Of a stretch of DNA of 64,000 bases, positions 1 to 7,797 are shown one piece after another. Source of the DNA: Anaerolineaceae bacterium (GTDB lineage Bacteria; Chloroflexota; Anaerolineae; Anaerolineales; Anaerolineaceae); assembly GCA_029975475.1 (NCBI GenBank), contig JARKPB010000019.1, positions 62,001 through 126,000 on the forward strand, written 5' to 3'. Numbering within the stretch: position 1 is the stretch's first letter; each line of letters opens with the position of its first letter. The notes beneath the pieces are model-generated. The model ran no database searches, was not told where the DNA came from, and worked only from the letters and a program-made list of their open reading frames with translations. The position numbers and the translations under genes are program-made.

Positions 1-728
1 CTGCCAAGCAGGTTGAAGAACTGTTAAATGTTGACCGCACCACGGTGTACCGGATGATTAAGGACGGCCGGTTAACGGGTGTGAAAATCGGCCAGCACTG
101 GCGTTTCTCGCTGCAGGATGTGGAGGAGCTGCTCTCCAGCGAAAGCCGGGTTGAGATTAAGCCTCAGCCGGTCAGCCGGGATGTTTTACCGCTTCACTGT
201 ATGCAGCCGGTTCAGGATGTCTTTGGCGAGATCGCCCAGGTGGGGGCGGTGACCGCCGATTGCGAGGGTCAGCCGCTGACGCGCATCAGCAACGCCTGCG
301 ATTTTTGTAAATTAATCCTGGGCAGCCCGGACGGCCGCCAGGCCTGCATGGATTCCTGGCGCAGGCTCGCCCAGCAGGCGGGCGACGCGCCGGAGTTCAC
401 CACCTGCCACGCCGGCCTGCAGTACGCCCGCGCGAAGATCACCGTCAACGGCGATCTGCTGGCGATCCTGATCGCCGGTCAGTTTTATGTCACCGCGCCA
501 GACCCGGAAGAAGAGGAAGAACGCATCCGCGCGCTGGCGCAAAAATTTAACATCGATCCGCAGCTGCTGCAGCTGGCGGCCCGCAAGATCACCGTTCTGG
601 ATGGGCGCAACATCCCCCAGATGAGCAGGTGGCTGGAACGCGTGGCGGGGACTTTTGAACAAATCAGTTCTGAACGCGCTGACTTAATGCAGCGTTTAAA
701 ACAGATCGCAGCCATGAGCGATATCTAA
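1..728 (+). CDS. HTH (excisionase-type) plus PocR sensor regulator, 5'-truncated
   Basis: The reading frame is open from base 3, so the gene starts left of the window; a GTG at 45 is only an internal codon. The first ~40 residues form a MerR/excisionase-type helix-turn-helix (VDRTTVYRMIKDGRLTGVKI, then a W-R-F strand), which binds DNA. The rest matches the PocR sensory domain: a cysteine-rich cluster (CDFCK, later ACMDSW and TTCHAGL) followed by an IAGQF strand. PocR domains sense small ligands, and the cysteines may bind metal or redox ligands. It lies 28 bp before tusA and co-directional with the sulfur/hydrogenase genes, so it is likely the first gene and regulator of that operon. HTH-PocR pairing is known from regulators of anaerobic catabolism; the ligand here is unknown. 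Confidence 0.8.
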   Translation, partial: AKQVEELLNVDRTTVYRMIKDGRLTGVKIGQHWRFSLQDVEELLSSESRVEIKPQPVSRDVLPLHCMQPVQDVFGEIAQVGAVTADCEGQPLTRISNACDFCKLILGSPDGRQACMDSWRRLAQQAGDAPEFTTCHAGLQYARAKITVNGDLLAILIAGQFYVTAPDPEEEEERIRALAQKFNIDPQLLQLAARKITVLDGRNIPQMSRWLERVAGTFEQISSERADLMQRLKQIAAMSDI

Positions 729-756
729 ACTTCCAAAATAACCTCAGGAGGAAACC

Positions 757-993
757 ATGTCCGTATCATTTGATCAAGAGCTGGATTGTAAAAATCTTTC
801 CTGCCCCATGCCGATTTTGAAGACCAAGAAAGCCGTGGATGGGCTGGCGGTTGGCCAGGTCCTGAAAATGGTGGCGACCGATCCCGGTTCGCTGCCCGAT
901 GTGGTCGCCTGGTGCAATAAAACCGGTCAGGAGCTGCTGGCGCACGAAGAAGACGGCGGCGTTTTTACCTTCTACATCAAACGTGCCAAATAA
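757..993 (+). CDS. tusA: TusA-family sulfur carrier protein
   Basis: A 78-residue protein of typical TusA length. It carries the defining Cys-Pro-x-Pro motif (LSCPMP, active Cys16) that holds a persulfide, followed by the usual alpha/beta fold ending in FYIKR. TusA proteins take sulfane sulfur from rhodaneses or DsrE-type proteins and pass it to acceptors in the cytoplasm. The ribosome site AGGAGG lies just before the ATG. The next gene, 17 bp on, is a DsrE2-like sulfurtransferase, and a second DsrE protein and a lipoyl carrier follow. That context points to dissimilatory sulfur trafficking, not tRNA thiolation. A second cysteine (Cys11) is also present. Confidence 0.93.
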   Translation: MSVSFDQELDCKNLSCPMPILKTKKAVDGLAVGQVLKMVATDPGSLPDVVAWCNKTGQELLAHEEDGGVFTFYIKRAK

Positions 994-1010
994 CCCGAGG
1001 AGCAATTAAG

Positions 1011-1490
1011 ATGAGCAAACGACTGGCAATTATTTCCGTTCACGGCAGCATGGATCTGGCTTATCCGCCGCTGATCCTGGCCACCGCCGCGGTCGCTATG
1101 GATATGGAAGCCGCGATTTTCTTCACCTTCTACGGGCTGGAGATCATCCGCAAAGGCAACGCGGATAAGCTGCAGGTCTCGCCGGTCGGCAACCCGGCCA
1201 TGCCACAGCCCATCCCGGGCATCTCGGTCCCCAATATTCTTGGCGTCCTGCCGGGGATGACCGCCGTGGCCACCGGGATGATGAATTCCTGGATGGGGAA
1301 AGCCAAAGTCGCCAAATTGAGCGAGCTGCTGGAAATGGCGCGCGAGATGGATGTGCGCATGATCGCCTGCCAGATGTCGATGGATGTGCTCGGCGTTAAG
1401 AAAGAAGACCTGATCGACGGCATCGAAGTCGGCGGGGCGGCCTCCTTCCTTGAATACGCCAGCAACGACGCCATCGCGCTGTCCTTCTAA
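1011..1490 (+). CDS. DsrE2-like (DsrE/F/H superfamily) sulfurtransferase
   Basis: A 159-residue protein of the DsrE/DsrF/DrsH-like superfamily. The N-terminal strand and glycine turn (LAIISVHGSMD), the FFTFYGLE strand, the central insertion with PNILGVLPGM, and MIACQMSMDVLGV with Cys120 fit DsrE2-type proteins. These pair with TusA and carry persulfide on that cysteine. The protein ends in the family-typical IEVGGAASFLEYA region. In organisms with sHdr or Dsr sulfur oxidation, DsrE2 is almost always next to tusA, as here. Hydrophobic stretches suggest possible membrane association. Operon position: second of the three sulfur-transfer genes. Confidence 0.88.
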   Translation: MSKRLAIISVHGSMDLAYPPLILATAAVAMDMEAAIFFTFYGLEIIRKGNADKLQVSPVGNPAMPQPIPGISVPNILGVLPGMTAVATGMMNSWMGKAKVAKLSELLEMAREMDVRMIACQMSMDVLGVKKEDLIDGIEVGGAASFLEYASNDAIALSF

Positions 1491-1538
1491 CCCGCTGAAA
1501 AGCAAACCCCCGGATTTTGACATCATCAGGAGAGAAAA

Positions 1539-1901
1539 ATGGAAGACAAGATTTTAATCATCATGACCAGCGGGCCAGACACCCCGCGCCGCTGCGCAAC
1601 CCCCTTCTTCTTCGCCACCCTGGCGGCCGCCATGGAATACGATGTGACCATGTTCTTCACCATTGACGGCACGCTGCTGCTGAAGAAGGGCATGGCCGAG
1701 ACGGTTTACCCCAAAGCGGGCGGCAAACCGGTCAGCGATTTCATTCAGGACGCGCTGGACGCCGGGGTGAAATTCACCGCCTGCACGGCTTCCACCGAGC
1801 TGCACGACCTGACACCCGAAGATCTGATTGACGGGGTCAAGATGGTGGGCGGGGCGGCCATGTGGCAGATGGCTGAAGACAGCAAGACCCTCACGTTCTA
1901 A
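1539..1901 (+). CDS. DsrE-family sulfurtransferase
   Basis: A 120-residue DsrE-fold protein, shorter than the preceding paralogue and lacking its central insertion. It shows ILIIMTSGPDTP at the N-terminus, MFFTIDGTLLLKKG, the conserved cysteine in KFTACTAS (Cys82), and the DLIDGVKMVGGAAMW tail shared with its neighbour. Such proteins exchange persulfide with TusA in the cytoplasm. A strong AGGAGA ribosome site precedes ATG 1539. It may correspond to the DsrE3-type partner in sHdr gene sets, but I cannot assign the exact subfamily from sequence alone. Confidence 0.87.
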   Translation: MEDKILIIMTSGPDTPRRCATPFFFATLAAAMEYDVTMFFTIDGTLLLKKGMAETVYPKAGGKPVSDFIQDALDAGVKFTACTASTELHDLTPEDLIDGVKMVGGAAMWQMAEDSKTLTF

Positions 1902-1915
1902 AAAAGGAGGAGCAG

Positions 1916-2362
1916 ATGGCTACCGTCAACGGATGTAACTTACCCGAAGACCTGTATTACCTGATTGAGAAGCACGTCTGGGCGAAGCCGCTGGAAGGCG
2001 GCGTGGTGCGCGTGGGCATGACTTCGGTGGCCGGGAAACTCTCCGGCGGAAAACTGGCCGCGGTCACGGTCAAAGCCAAAGCCATCGGGCAGGAAGTTGC
2101 CCAGGGCAAGAGCGTCGCCACGGTCGAAAGCAGCAAATTTGTCGGGCCGGTGCCGGCGCCGGTGAGCGGGGTGCTGCTGCGCGGCAACGACCGCCTTGCC
2201 AACGAACCCAACCTGGCTGTCACTGACCCCTACGGGGAAGGCTGGATCGCGGAAATTCAGGCTTCGAACTGGGAAGGGGAGAAGGCCAGTCTGGCGGGCG
2301 GCGAGGCAGGCGTGGCGGCTTATAAAGCCAAGCTGGAAGCCGAAAATATCCACTGCGCCTGA
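1916..2362 (+). CDS. GcvH-like lipoyl carrier protein, LbpA-type
   Basis: A 148-residue protein of the GcvH/biotinyl-lipoyl family. The lipoyl hairpin is clear (VESSKFVGPVPAPVSG, with Lys74 as the predicted lipoylation site), followed by the N-DPYGEGW strand typical of GcvH. No glycine-cleavage genes are nearby. It sits between TusA/DsrE genes and a hydrogenase, with a lipoate ligase at the operon end. That is the signature of LbpA proteins, GcvH-like carriers dedicated to sulfur oxidation in sHdr systems. The inference is that its lipoyl arm carries sulfane sulfur or cycles as dithiol/disulfide. AAAGGAGGAG precedes the ATG. An ordinary GcvH remains possible but is poorly supported by context. 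Confidence 0.82.
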   Translation: MATVNGCNLPEDLYYLIEKHVWAKPLEGGVVRVGMTSVAGKLSGGKLAAVTVKAKAIGQEVAQGKSVATVESSKFVGPVPAPVSGVLLRGNDRLANEPNLAVTDPYGEGWIAEIQASNWEGEKASLAGGEAGVAAYKAKLEAENIHCA

Positions 2363-2406
2363 AAGGCGCCTCTGGCGCCTCAGGGCCACCCATGAGAGGA
2401 GGAGAG

Positions 2407-3519
2407 ATGTCGAAAGAGACCATCGAAGAGCATTTGAAGAAGCAGGGTCTTACCCGCCGCGATTTTCTCAAGCTGAGCGGAATGCTGGCAGTGGCGGCGG
2501 GCTTCAAATTCGATGTGCCTGAAGCCACCGCCGGCGGCGCGGTGGCGCGGCGGGCGCGCGGTTACAGCGCGGACCGCAGGGTGCTCAAAGCCATGGAAAC
2601 CCGTCCGCGCGTCCCGGTCATCTGGCTGGAGTTTTCCGACTGCGCCGGCTGCACCGAGGCGATCAGCCGTTCCAATTCGCCCACCCTGGGCAACCTGGTG
2701 TTGAATACCCTGACGATTGAATATCATGAAACGCTTTCAGCCGCGGCCGGTTTCCAGGCGGAACAGGCAAAGCAGGACGCCATGGCGAAATACGCCGGGC
2801 AGTATATCCTGGTGGTGGAAGGCGCGATCCCGGTCGCGGAAGGCGGCATCCACTGTACAATCGGCGGGCGCACCGCGCTGGATATTTTGAAAGAAGCGGC
2901 GGCGGGCGCGGCGGCCATTATCGCCACCGGCAACTGCGCCGCTTACGGCGGTTTGCCGCGCGCCAAGCCCAATCCCACCGATGCCAAGGGTGTCTGGGAA
3001 CTGGTGACCGACAAACCGGTGGTCAACATCCCCGGCTGCCCGGCAATCCCCGAAGCCACCACGGGAACCATCGCGCATTTTGTGCTCTTCGGCGCCCTGC
3101 CGGAGCTGGACGCGCTCGGCCGCCCCAAGCCCTTTTACGGGGTCACCGTCCACGACCGCTGCCTGCGGCGCCCGTTCTACGAGGCGGGAAAGTTCGCCGG
3201 ATCGTATGATGACGAAGGCGCGCGCAAGGGCTGGTGTCTGTATAAACTTGGCTGCAAAGGTCCCACCACCTACAACGCCTGCGCTTCCATCAAATGGGAC
3301 AGCGGCCTTTCCTTCCCGATCCAGTCCGGTCATCCCTGCCTGGGCTGTTCCGAGCCCAATTTCTGGGATGGCGGCGGGTTCTACCAGGGTCAGTCCGCTC
3401 CGTTAGAGCGGCCAGAAGTCACGGCGGTCGCGGCTGCGGCGGCGGTCGGCGCGGCGGCCGGGGTCGGCACGGCCTTGATCAACCGTTCCAACAAAAAGGC
3501 GCATGGAGGTGAAAAATGA
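2407..3519 (+). CDS. hynS: [NiFe] hydrogenase small subunit, Isp-type (group 1e-like)
   Basis: A 370-residue hydrogenase small subunit. ATG 2407 is chosen because GAGAGGAGGAGAG lies directly before it; an in-frame ATG at 2392 overlaps that ribosome site. A twin-arginine signal (LTRRDFLKL, Arg17-Arg18) sends the folded dimer across the membrane. The proximal cluster motif DCAGC (Cys79, Cys82) and the C-terminal cluster region (WCLYKLGCKGPTTYNAC, HPCLGC) are intact. A hydrophobic Ala/Gly/Val segment with a basic tail near the end looks like a C-terminal membrane anchor. The large subunit gene is separated by isp1 and isp2, the hallmark order hynS-isp1-isp2-hynL of sulfur-linked Isp hydrogenases such as those of purple sulfur bacteria and Aquifex. 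Confidence 0.93.
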   Translation: MSKETIEEHLKKQGLTRRDFLKLSGMLAVAAGFKFDVPEATAGGAVARRARGYSADRRVLKAMETRPRVPVIWLEFSDCAGCTEAISRSNSPTLGNLVLNTLTIEYHETLSAAAGFQAEQAKQDAMAKYAGQYILVVEGAIPVAEGGIHCTIGGRTALDILKEAAAGAAAIIATGNCAAYGGLPRAKPNPTDAKGVWELVTDKPVVNIPGCPAIPEATTGTIAHFVLFGALPELDALGRPKPFYGVTVHDRCLRRPFYEAGKFAGSYDDEGARKGWCLYKLGCKGPTTYNACASIKWDSGLSFPIQSGHPCLGCSEPNFWDGGGFYQGQSAPLERPEVTAVAAAAAVGAAAGVGTALINRSNKKAHGGEK

Positions 3520-4193
3520 CCTGGCAATCCGCGCTTGAATTTGCGCGCGGTCCGTTGTTTTACGGCGCGCTGCTGTTCTTTATCGCCGGCATGCTTTACC
3601 GCCTGGTAACCGTGGTTGCCCTGGGCTGGAGCAAAGACCGCGTCCCGGATAAGGGCAGCAAAGCCGGCGGAGTGGTGCGTTCCTTCCTGAAGGGCATCCT
3701 CATCTGGCCGTTTATCCCCTGGGTAAAGAACACGTTTAGCCGCAATCCGCTGATTTACATTGGCGGCGGCCTGTTCCATCTTGGATTGTTTGTTACCATC
3801 CTGCTCGGCACCCCCCACATGCTGGTCTGGAAGAGCCTGCTCGGCTTTGGCTGGCCCACCCTGCCGCTGCCGGTGGTGGACTGGCTGGCGGTGGGCGGGA
3901 TCATCGGGATGCTGATTCTGCTGGTTCACCGGCGGATCAACCCGGTGCTGCGCCTGATTTCCGGTCCGGCGGAATACCTGGCCTGGCTGGTGGTGTTTGT
4001 GCCCATGGTCACCGGTTACATGATGACCCACCACCTGTTCTTCCGTTATGAGGTGCTGTACACCTTCCACATGTTCTCGGTGGATTTCCTGCTGATCTGG
4101 ATCCCCCTGAGCCGCATCTCGCACTTCATGTTTTACTTCTTCTCCCGCGCCATCCACGGCCAGCAGTTTGGCAAGCGCGGGGTGAGGGTATAG
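3516..4193 (+). CDS. isp1: Isp1 membrane cytochrome b (NarI/HdrE/DsrM-like)
   Basis: A 225-residue integral membrane protein with about five transmembrane segments, of the NarI/DsrM/HdrE cytochrome b family. Histidines suited to bind heme b lie in membrane segments (GLFHLGLF, TGYMMTHHLF, YTFHMFSVDF, RISHF). Its ATG overlaps the hynS stop (ATGA), indicating translational coupling. In Isp hydrogenases this subunit moves electrons from the extracytoplasmic hydrogenase through hemes to Isp2 and possibly quinone. The N-terminal helix and the cytoplasmic loop of basic residues fit that topology. The symbol follows the hyn-isp nomenclature. Confidence 0.88.
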   Translation: MTWQSALEFARGPLFYGALLFFIAGMLYRLVTVVALGWSKDRVPDKGSKAGGVVRSFLKGILIWPFIPWVKNTFSRNPLIYIGGGLFHLGLFVTILLGTPHMLVWKSLLGFGWPTLPLPVVDWLAVGGIIGMLILLVHRRINPVLRLISGPAEYLAWLVVFVPMVTGYMMTHHLFFRYEVLYTFHMFSVDFLLIWIPLSRISHFMFYFFSRAIHGQQFGKRGVRV

Positions 4194-4203
4194 GAGGTGG
4201 ATC

Positions 4204-5469
4204 ATGGTCGCGACTGAACAAGGATTGCAAACCCTGGTGCACGAAACCGGCGGATGGGTCGCTTCGCAGCTCGAAGCCTGCACCCGCTGCGGAATGTGCG
4301 CTGAAGCCTGTCATTTTTATCAGGCAACCGGCAACCCGGAATACGCCCCGGTCTGGAAGGTGGAGGTGCTGCGGCGGGCTTACGAACAGCGGTTCACCCC
4401 GGTCGGGCGCTTTAAGAGTCTGATCGGCCTTGAAAAGAAGATCACCGATCAAGACCTGGAACACTGGAGCAAGTTAAACTATTACGCCTGCACGGTGTGC
4501 AACAAGTGCGCGCTGGTTTGCCCGATGGGCATTGACCTGGGGTCGCTGCTGCACGGCGTCCGCGCCGGGCTCTCCGCGGCCGGGGTCGTGCCGGATGAGT
4601 TGATGGCCGCGGTCAACAAGCAGGTCGAAGAAGGCAGCCCGCTGGGCATGACCGATGAGGTCTGGGATTCGCGCCTGGAATGGGTGGCGGATGAATGGGA
4701 AGAAGACATTCCCCGGGATGTCAAAGGCGCGGATACGCTGGTGGTCTTCTCATCCATCGAAGTGATGAAGTTCCCCACCAATATCGCCGCCATCGCCAAA
4801 ATCCTCAACGCCGCCGGCGAAAAATGGACGGTGAGCAGCAAAGCCCGCGAAGTGGTCAATTTCGGCTTCTACGAAGGCAGCGAAGAACACACCAAGCTGT
4901 TCCTCAGCCGCATTCTGGAAGGCGCCCGCGACCTGGGGGTGAAGCGCATCGTGGTCACCGAGTGCGGCCACGCTTACGACGCCCTGCGGTGGCACGCCGC
5001 CAACTGGCTGCCGGAGGCGAACGACTTCGAGATCATTCACATCACCGGCGTGCTGGGCGAGCTGGTCAGCAGCGGACGCATTCAGCTAAAACCCGGTTTC
5101 TTTGATGATAAAGGCACCCTTACCTTCCACGACGCCTGCAAGATTCAACGCAAGGGCGGGCACATCCAGGAGCCGCGCGATATTCTCAATATCCTCGCGC
5201 CAAACGCCTTCAAGGAAATGACCCCCAACCGTGAAGAAGCCATCTGCTGCGGCGGCGGGGGCGGGGTGATCGCCATTAAAGACGCCGACCCGATCCGCTA
5301 CGCGGCCTTCGAACTGAAGATCGATCAGGTCAATAAAGTTGGCGCGAAAACCGTCACCATGACCTGTTCCAACTGCCGGCTGCAGTTCACCAACAGCGTT
5401 GAACACTTCGGCCTGGACTGGAAGATCACCAGCCTGGTTCAGATGGTGGCCGACGCCATGATTGACTAG
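4204..5469 (+). CDS. isp2: Isp2, HdrD-like iron-sulfur protein with CCG domain
   Basis: A 421-residue cytoplasmic Fe-S protein, homologous to HdrD/HdrB-C of heterodisulfide reductase. Two [4Fe-4S] motifs are at the N-terminus (Cys26/29/32/36 and Cys96/99/102/106). A complete CCG domain follows: Cys312, Cys348-Cys349, Cys388-x-x-Cys391, the pattern that binds the noncubane cluster which reduces disulfides in HdrB. The first CCG-like half (around TECGHAYDA) lacks most of its cysteines, so only one noncubane site is expected. AGGAGG precedes the start. Its electron donor is likely Isp1. Given the lipoyl carrier encoded upstream, a lipoyl disulfide or persulfide is a reasonable but unproven substrate. 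Confidence 0.9.
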   Translation: MVATEQGLQTLVHETGGWVASQLEACTRCGMCAEACHFYQATGNPEYAPVWKVEVLRRAYEQRFTPVGRFKSLIGLEKKITDQDLEHWSKLNYYACTVCNKCALVCPMGIDLGSLLHGVRAGLSAAGVVPDELMAAVNKQVEEGSPLGMTDEVWDSRLEWVADEWEEDIPRDVKGADTLVVFSSIEVMKFPTNIAAIAKILNAAGEKWTVSSKAREVVNFGFYEGSEEHTKLFLSRILEGARDLGVKRIVVTECGHAYDALRWHAANWLPEANDFEIIHITGVLGELVSSGRIQLKPGFFDDKGTLTFHDACKIQRKGGHIQEPRDILNILAPNAFKEMTPNREEAICCGGGGGVIAIKDADPIRYAAFELKIDQVNKVGAKTVTMTCSNCRLQFTNSVEHFGLDWKITSLVQMVADAMID

Positions 5470-5479
5470 GAGGTACCTC

Positions 5480-7219
5480 ATGGCAGAACGAATTGTGATT
5501 GACCCTATCACCCGGATCGAGGGGCACCTGCGCATTGAAGCCGAGGTGGATGCCAGCAACACGATCACCAAATCCTACTCTTCCGGCACGATGGTGCGCG
5601 GGATCGAAGTCATCCTGCGCGGCCGCGATCCGCGCGACGCCTGGGCTTACGCCCAGCGCGCCTGCGGTGTCTGCACGACCGTACACTCCTTCGCTTCCAT
5701 CCGCTCGGTTGAAGATGCCCTCAAGATCCAGATCCCGCGCGCGGCCAACCTGATCCGCAATTTAATGATCGCCCAGCAGTACGTCCACGACCACGTGATG
5801 CACTTTTACCATCTGCACGCCCTCGACTGGGTGGATGTGGTCGCCGCGCTGAAAGCCGACCCGGCGGAAACTTCGCGCATTCAGCAAAGCATCTCCGCCT
5901 GGCCGAATTCTTCCCCAGGCTATTTTGCCGATGTGCAGCGCAAGGTCAAGGGAATTGTGGACAGCGGCCAGCTTTCCATTTTCGCCAACGCCTACTGGGG
6001 TCACCCGGCGTATAAACTCCCCGCCGAGATCAATTTGCTGGCGGTGGCGCACTACCTGGAAGCCCTGGATGCCCAGCGCACCTTTACCAAGATTCACACG
6101 ATATTCGGCGGCAAGAACCCCCACCCCAACTTTGTGGTCGGCGGCGTGCCCATGCCGATTGACCTGAATTCAGACACCGCTCTGAACGCCGAACGCCTCT
6201 CGATCATCAAAGACAGCATTGACCGCATGTTAACCTTTGTGGATCAGGTCTATTTGCCCGATTTGCTGGCGATCGCCCCGTATTACCTGGAATACGCCGG
6301 GGTCGGCGAGGGTCTGGGCAACTTCCTGACCTGGGGCGAACTGCCGGATACGGACAACAGCGATGTCTCGAAATACGTTGTGCCGCGCGCGGTGATCACC
6401 GGGCGCGACCTGGGTTCCATTCAGGAACCGGACCCGCGCGATTTCGCCCGCATGCAGGAATATGTGGCGCATTCCTGGTATGAGTATCAAAAAGGCGACG
6501 GTCAGGGGCTGCACCCCTGGGAGGGCGAGACCAGCTTCAAGTACACCGGTCCCAAACCGCCTTACGAGTACCTGGAAGTGGAGCAGAAGTACTCCTGGTT
6601 AAAAGCCCCGCGCTGGGCAGAACAGCCAATGGAAGTCGGTCCGCTGGCGCGGGTGCTGGCGATGTACGCCAGCGGCCACCAGCAGACCAAAGAACTGACC
6701 GACATGGTGTTGAAGACCCTGGGCGCGCCGCTCAGCGCGGTCTTCTCCACCCTGGGCCGCACCGCCGCGCGCGCGATCGAGACCAAGGTGTTCGCTGACC
6801 ACATGCAGAAAACCTTCAACGAACTCGTCGAGGCGATCAAAGCTGGCGACACGCGCACCTTCAATAACGAGCGCTGGGAACCGGCGACCTGGCCGGCCCA
6901 CGCCGAGGGCTTTGGCTTTATGGAAGCGCCGCGCGGCGCCCTGGGTCACTGGATCGTGATTGACAACGGCAAGATCACCAACTACCAGATGGTCGTCCCG
7001 ACCACCTGGAACGGCTCGCCGCGCGATCATCTCGATCAGGCCGGCGCGTATGAAGCTTCGCTGGTCGGCACCAAACTGGCCAAACCCGAATGGCCGCTGG
7101 AAGTGCTGCGCACGATCCATTCCTTTGATCCGTGTATGGCCTGCGCCATTCACATGGTGGATGCCGAAGGCAACGACCTGGGTGAAACCGGGATCGGCCT
7201 GAGCGTGTGCGTAAGTTAA
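5480..7219 (+). CDS. hynL: [NiFe] hydrogenase large subunit
   Basis: A 579-residue large subunit holding the NiFe site. ATG 5480 is chosen over an upstream in-frame codon at 5462 because TAGGAGGTACCTC sits just before it and the protein then begins with the family-typical IVIDPITRIEGH. Both nickel motifs are intact: RACGVCTTVH (Cys62, Cys65) and DPCMACAIH (Cys552, Cys555, His558). All four ligands are cysteine, so it is not a [NiFeSe] enzyme. Twenty-one residues follow His558, the expected peptide removed by an endopeptidase, and the matching protease gene is next. It is the H2-activating partner of HynS, exported with it by the Tat pathway. Confidence 0.95.
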   Translation: MAERIVIDPITRIEGHLRIEAEVDASNTITKSYSSGTMVRGIEVILRGRDPRDAWAYAQRACGVCTTVHSFASIRSVEDALKIQIPRAANLIRNLMIAQQYVHDHVMHFYHLHALDWVDVVAALKADPAETSRIQQSISAWPNSSPGYFADVQRKVKGIVDSGQLSIFANAYWGHPAYKLPAEINLLAVAHYLEALDAQRTFTKIHTIFGGKNPHPNFVVGGVPMPIDLNSDTALNAERLSIIKDSIDRMLTFVDQVYLPDLLAIAPYYLEYAGVGEGLGNFLTWGELPDTDNSDVSKYVVPRAVITGRDLGSIQEPDPRDFARMQEYVAHSWYEYQKGDGQGLHPWEGETSFKYTGPKPPYEYLEVEQKYSWLKAPRWAEQPMEVGPLARVLAMYASGHQQTKELTDMVLKTLGAPLSAVFSTLGRTAARAIETKVFADHMQKTFNELVEAIKAGDTRTFNNERWEPATWPAHAEGFGFMEAPRGALGHWIVIDNGKITNYQMVVPTTWNGSPRDHLDQAGAYEASLVGTKLAKPEWPLEVLRTIHSFDPCMACAIHMVDAEGNDLGETGIGLSVCVS

Positions 7220-7231
7220 TTTTTCCCTGAA

Positions 7232-7270
7232 CGCCTCCTGCCTTCCCGCCTTAACCGGAAGGCAGGAGCG
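7232..7270 (+). other. Intergenic hairpin between hynL and its protease gene
   Basis: Arms 7232-7246 and 7257-7270 pair over 14 bp (CTCCTGCCTTCC against GGAAGGCAGGAG plus a flanking CGC/GCG) with one bulged C and a ten-base loop. No T-run follows, so it is more likely an mRNA stabiliser or processing site, or a weak attenuator setting lower maturation-gene output, than a full terminator. Confidence 0.7.
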
Positions 7271-7288
7271 TATCTACCGGAGCTTCTT

Positions 7289-7777
7289 TTGGAAGAACAG
7301 ACGCCAAGAAACCGCAAAATCGTGCTGGGTCTGGGCAATACCCTGAACCGGGATGAAGGCCTGGGCGTGCACGTCCTGAAAATCATGGAAGCCCGCTTCG
7401 CGCTCCCCGACGGCGAAATCGAATGGCTGGACGGCGGGGTGCTGGGCCTCAACCTGCTGCCGTGGGTTGAAGAGGCAAGCCATCTGCTGGTGCTGGACGC
7501 AGTCAACGCGCGCCAGCCCGGCGGCACGGTCGTCGAGCTAAGTAAAGAGGAAATCCCGCTCTACAGCGGCGTGAAACTCTCCGACCATCAGATCACGTTT
7601 CAAGAGGTGCTCGGCCTGGCGAAATTTCGCGAAAGGCTGCCGGAGCACCTGCATCTGGTGGGCATTCAACCGGAAGACATCACCATCGGGGTGGATGTCA
7701 GCCCGGTGGTGGCGGCCGCCATCCCGGAGATGATCCGGCGGGCTGAGCGGGTGCTGCGCGAGTGGCGTTTAATATGA
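7289..7777 (+). CDS. Hydrogenase maturation endopeptidase (HyaD/HupD family)
   Basis: A 162-residue nickel-dependent protease of the HyaD/HupD/HybD family. It removes the C-terminal peptide of the hydrogenase large subunit after nickel insertion. The N-terminal ILGLGNTLNRDEGLG-like motif (here VLGLGNTLNRDEGLG) and DGG, LDAV and DHQ segments carry the usual Ni-binding acidic and histidine residues. The start appears to be TTG 7289, with CCGGAG about seven bases upstream; no ATG fits. It directly follows hynL, whose 21-residue tail is its expected substrate. Confidence 0.9.
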   Translation: MEEQTPRNRKIVLGLGNTLNRDEGLGVHVLKIMEARFALPDGEIEWLDGGVLGLNLLPWVEEASHLLVLDAVNARQPGGTVVELSKEEIPLYSGVKLSDHQITFQEVLGLAKFRERLPEHLHLVGIQPEDITIGVDVSPVVAAAIPEMIRRAERVLREWRLI

Positions 7778-7797
7778 ATAAACCGCGAGGTTGATCA

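Noticed and set aside
1-150. Excisionase-like HTH as a sign of a mobile element
   Set aside because: The HTH is fused to a PocR sensor and no integrase, attachment site or other mobile gene is present.
7133-7153. Possibility that the hydrogenase is a [NiFeSe] enzyme
   Set aside because: Both C-terminal ligand codons are Cys (TGT, TGC), with no TGA.
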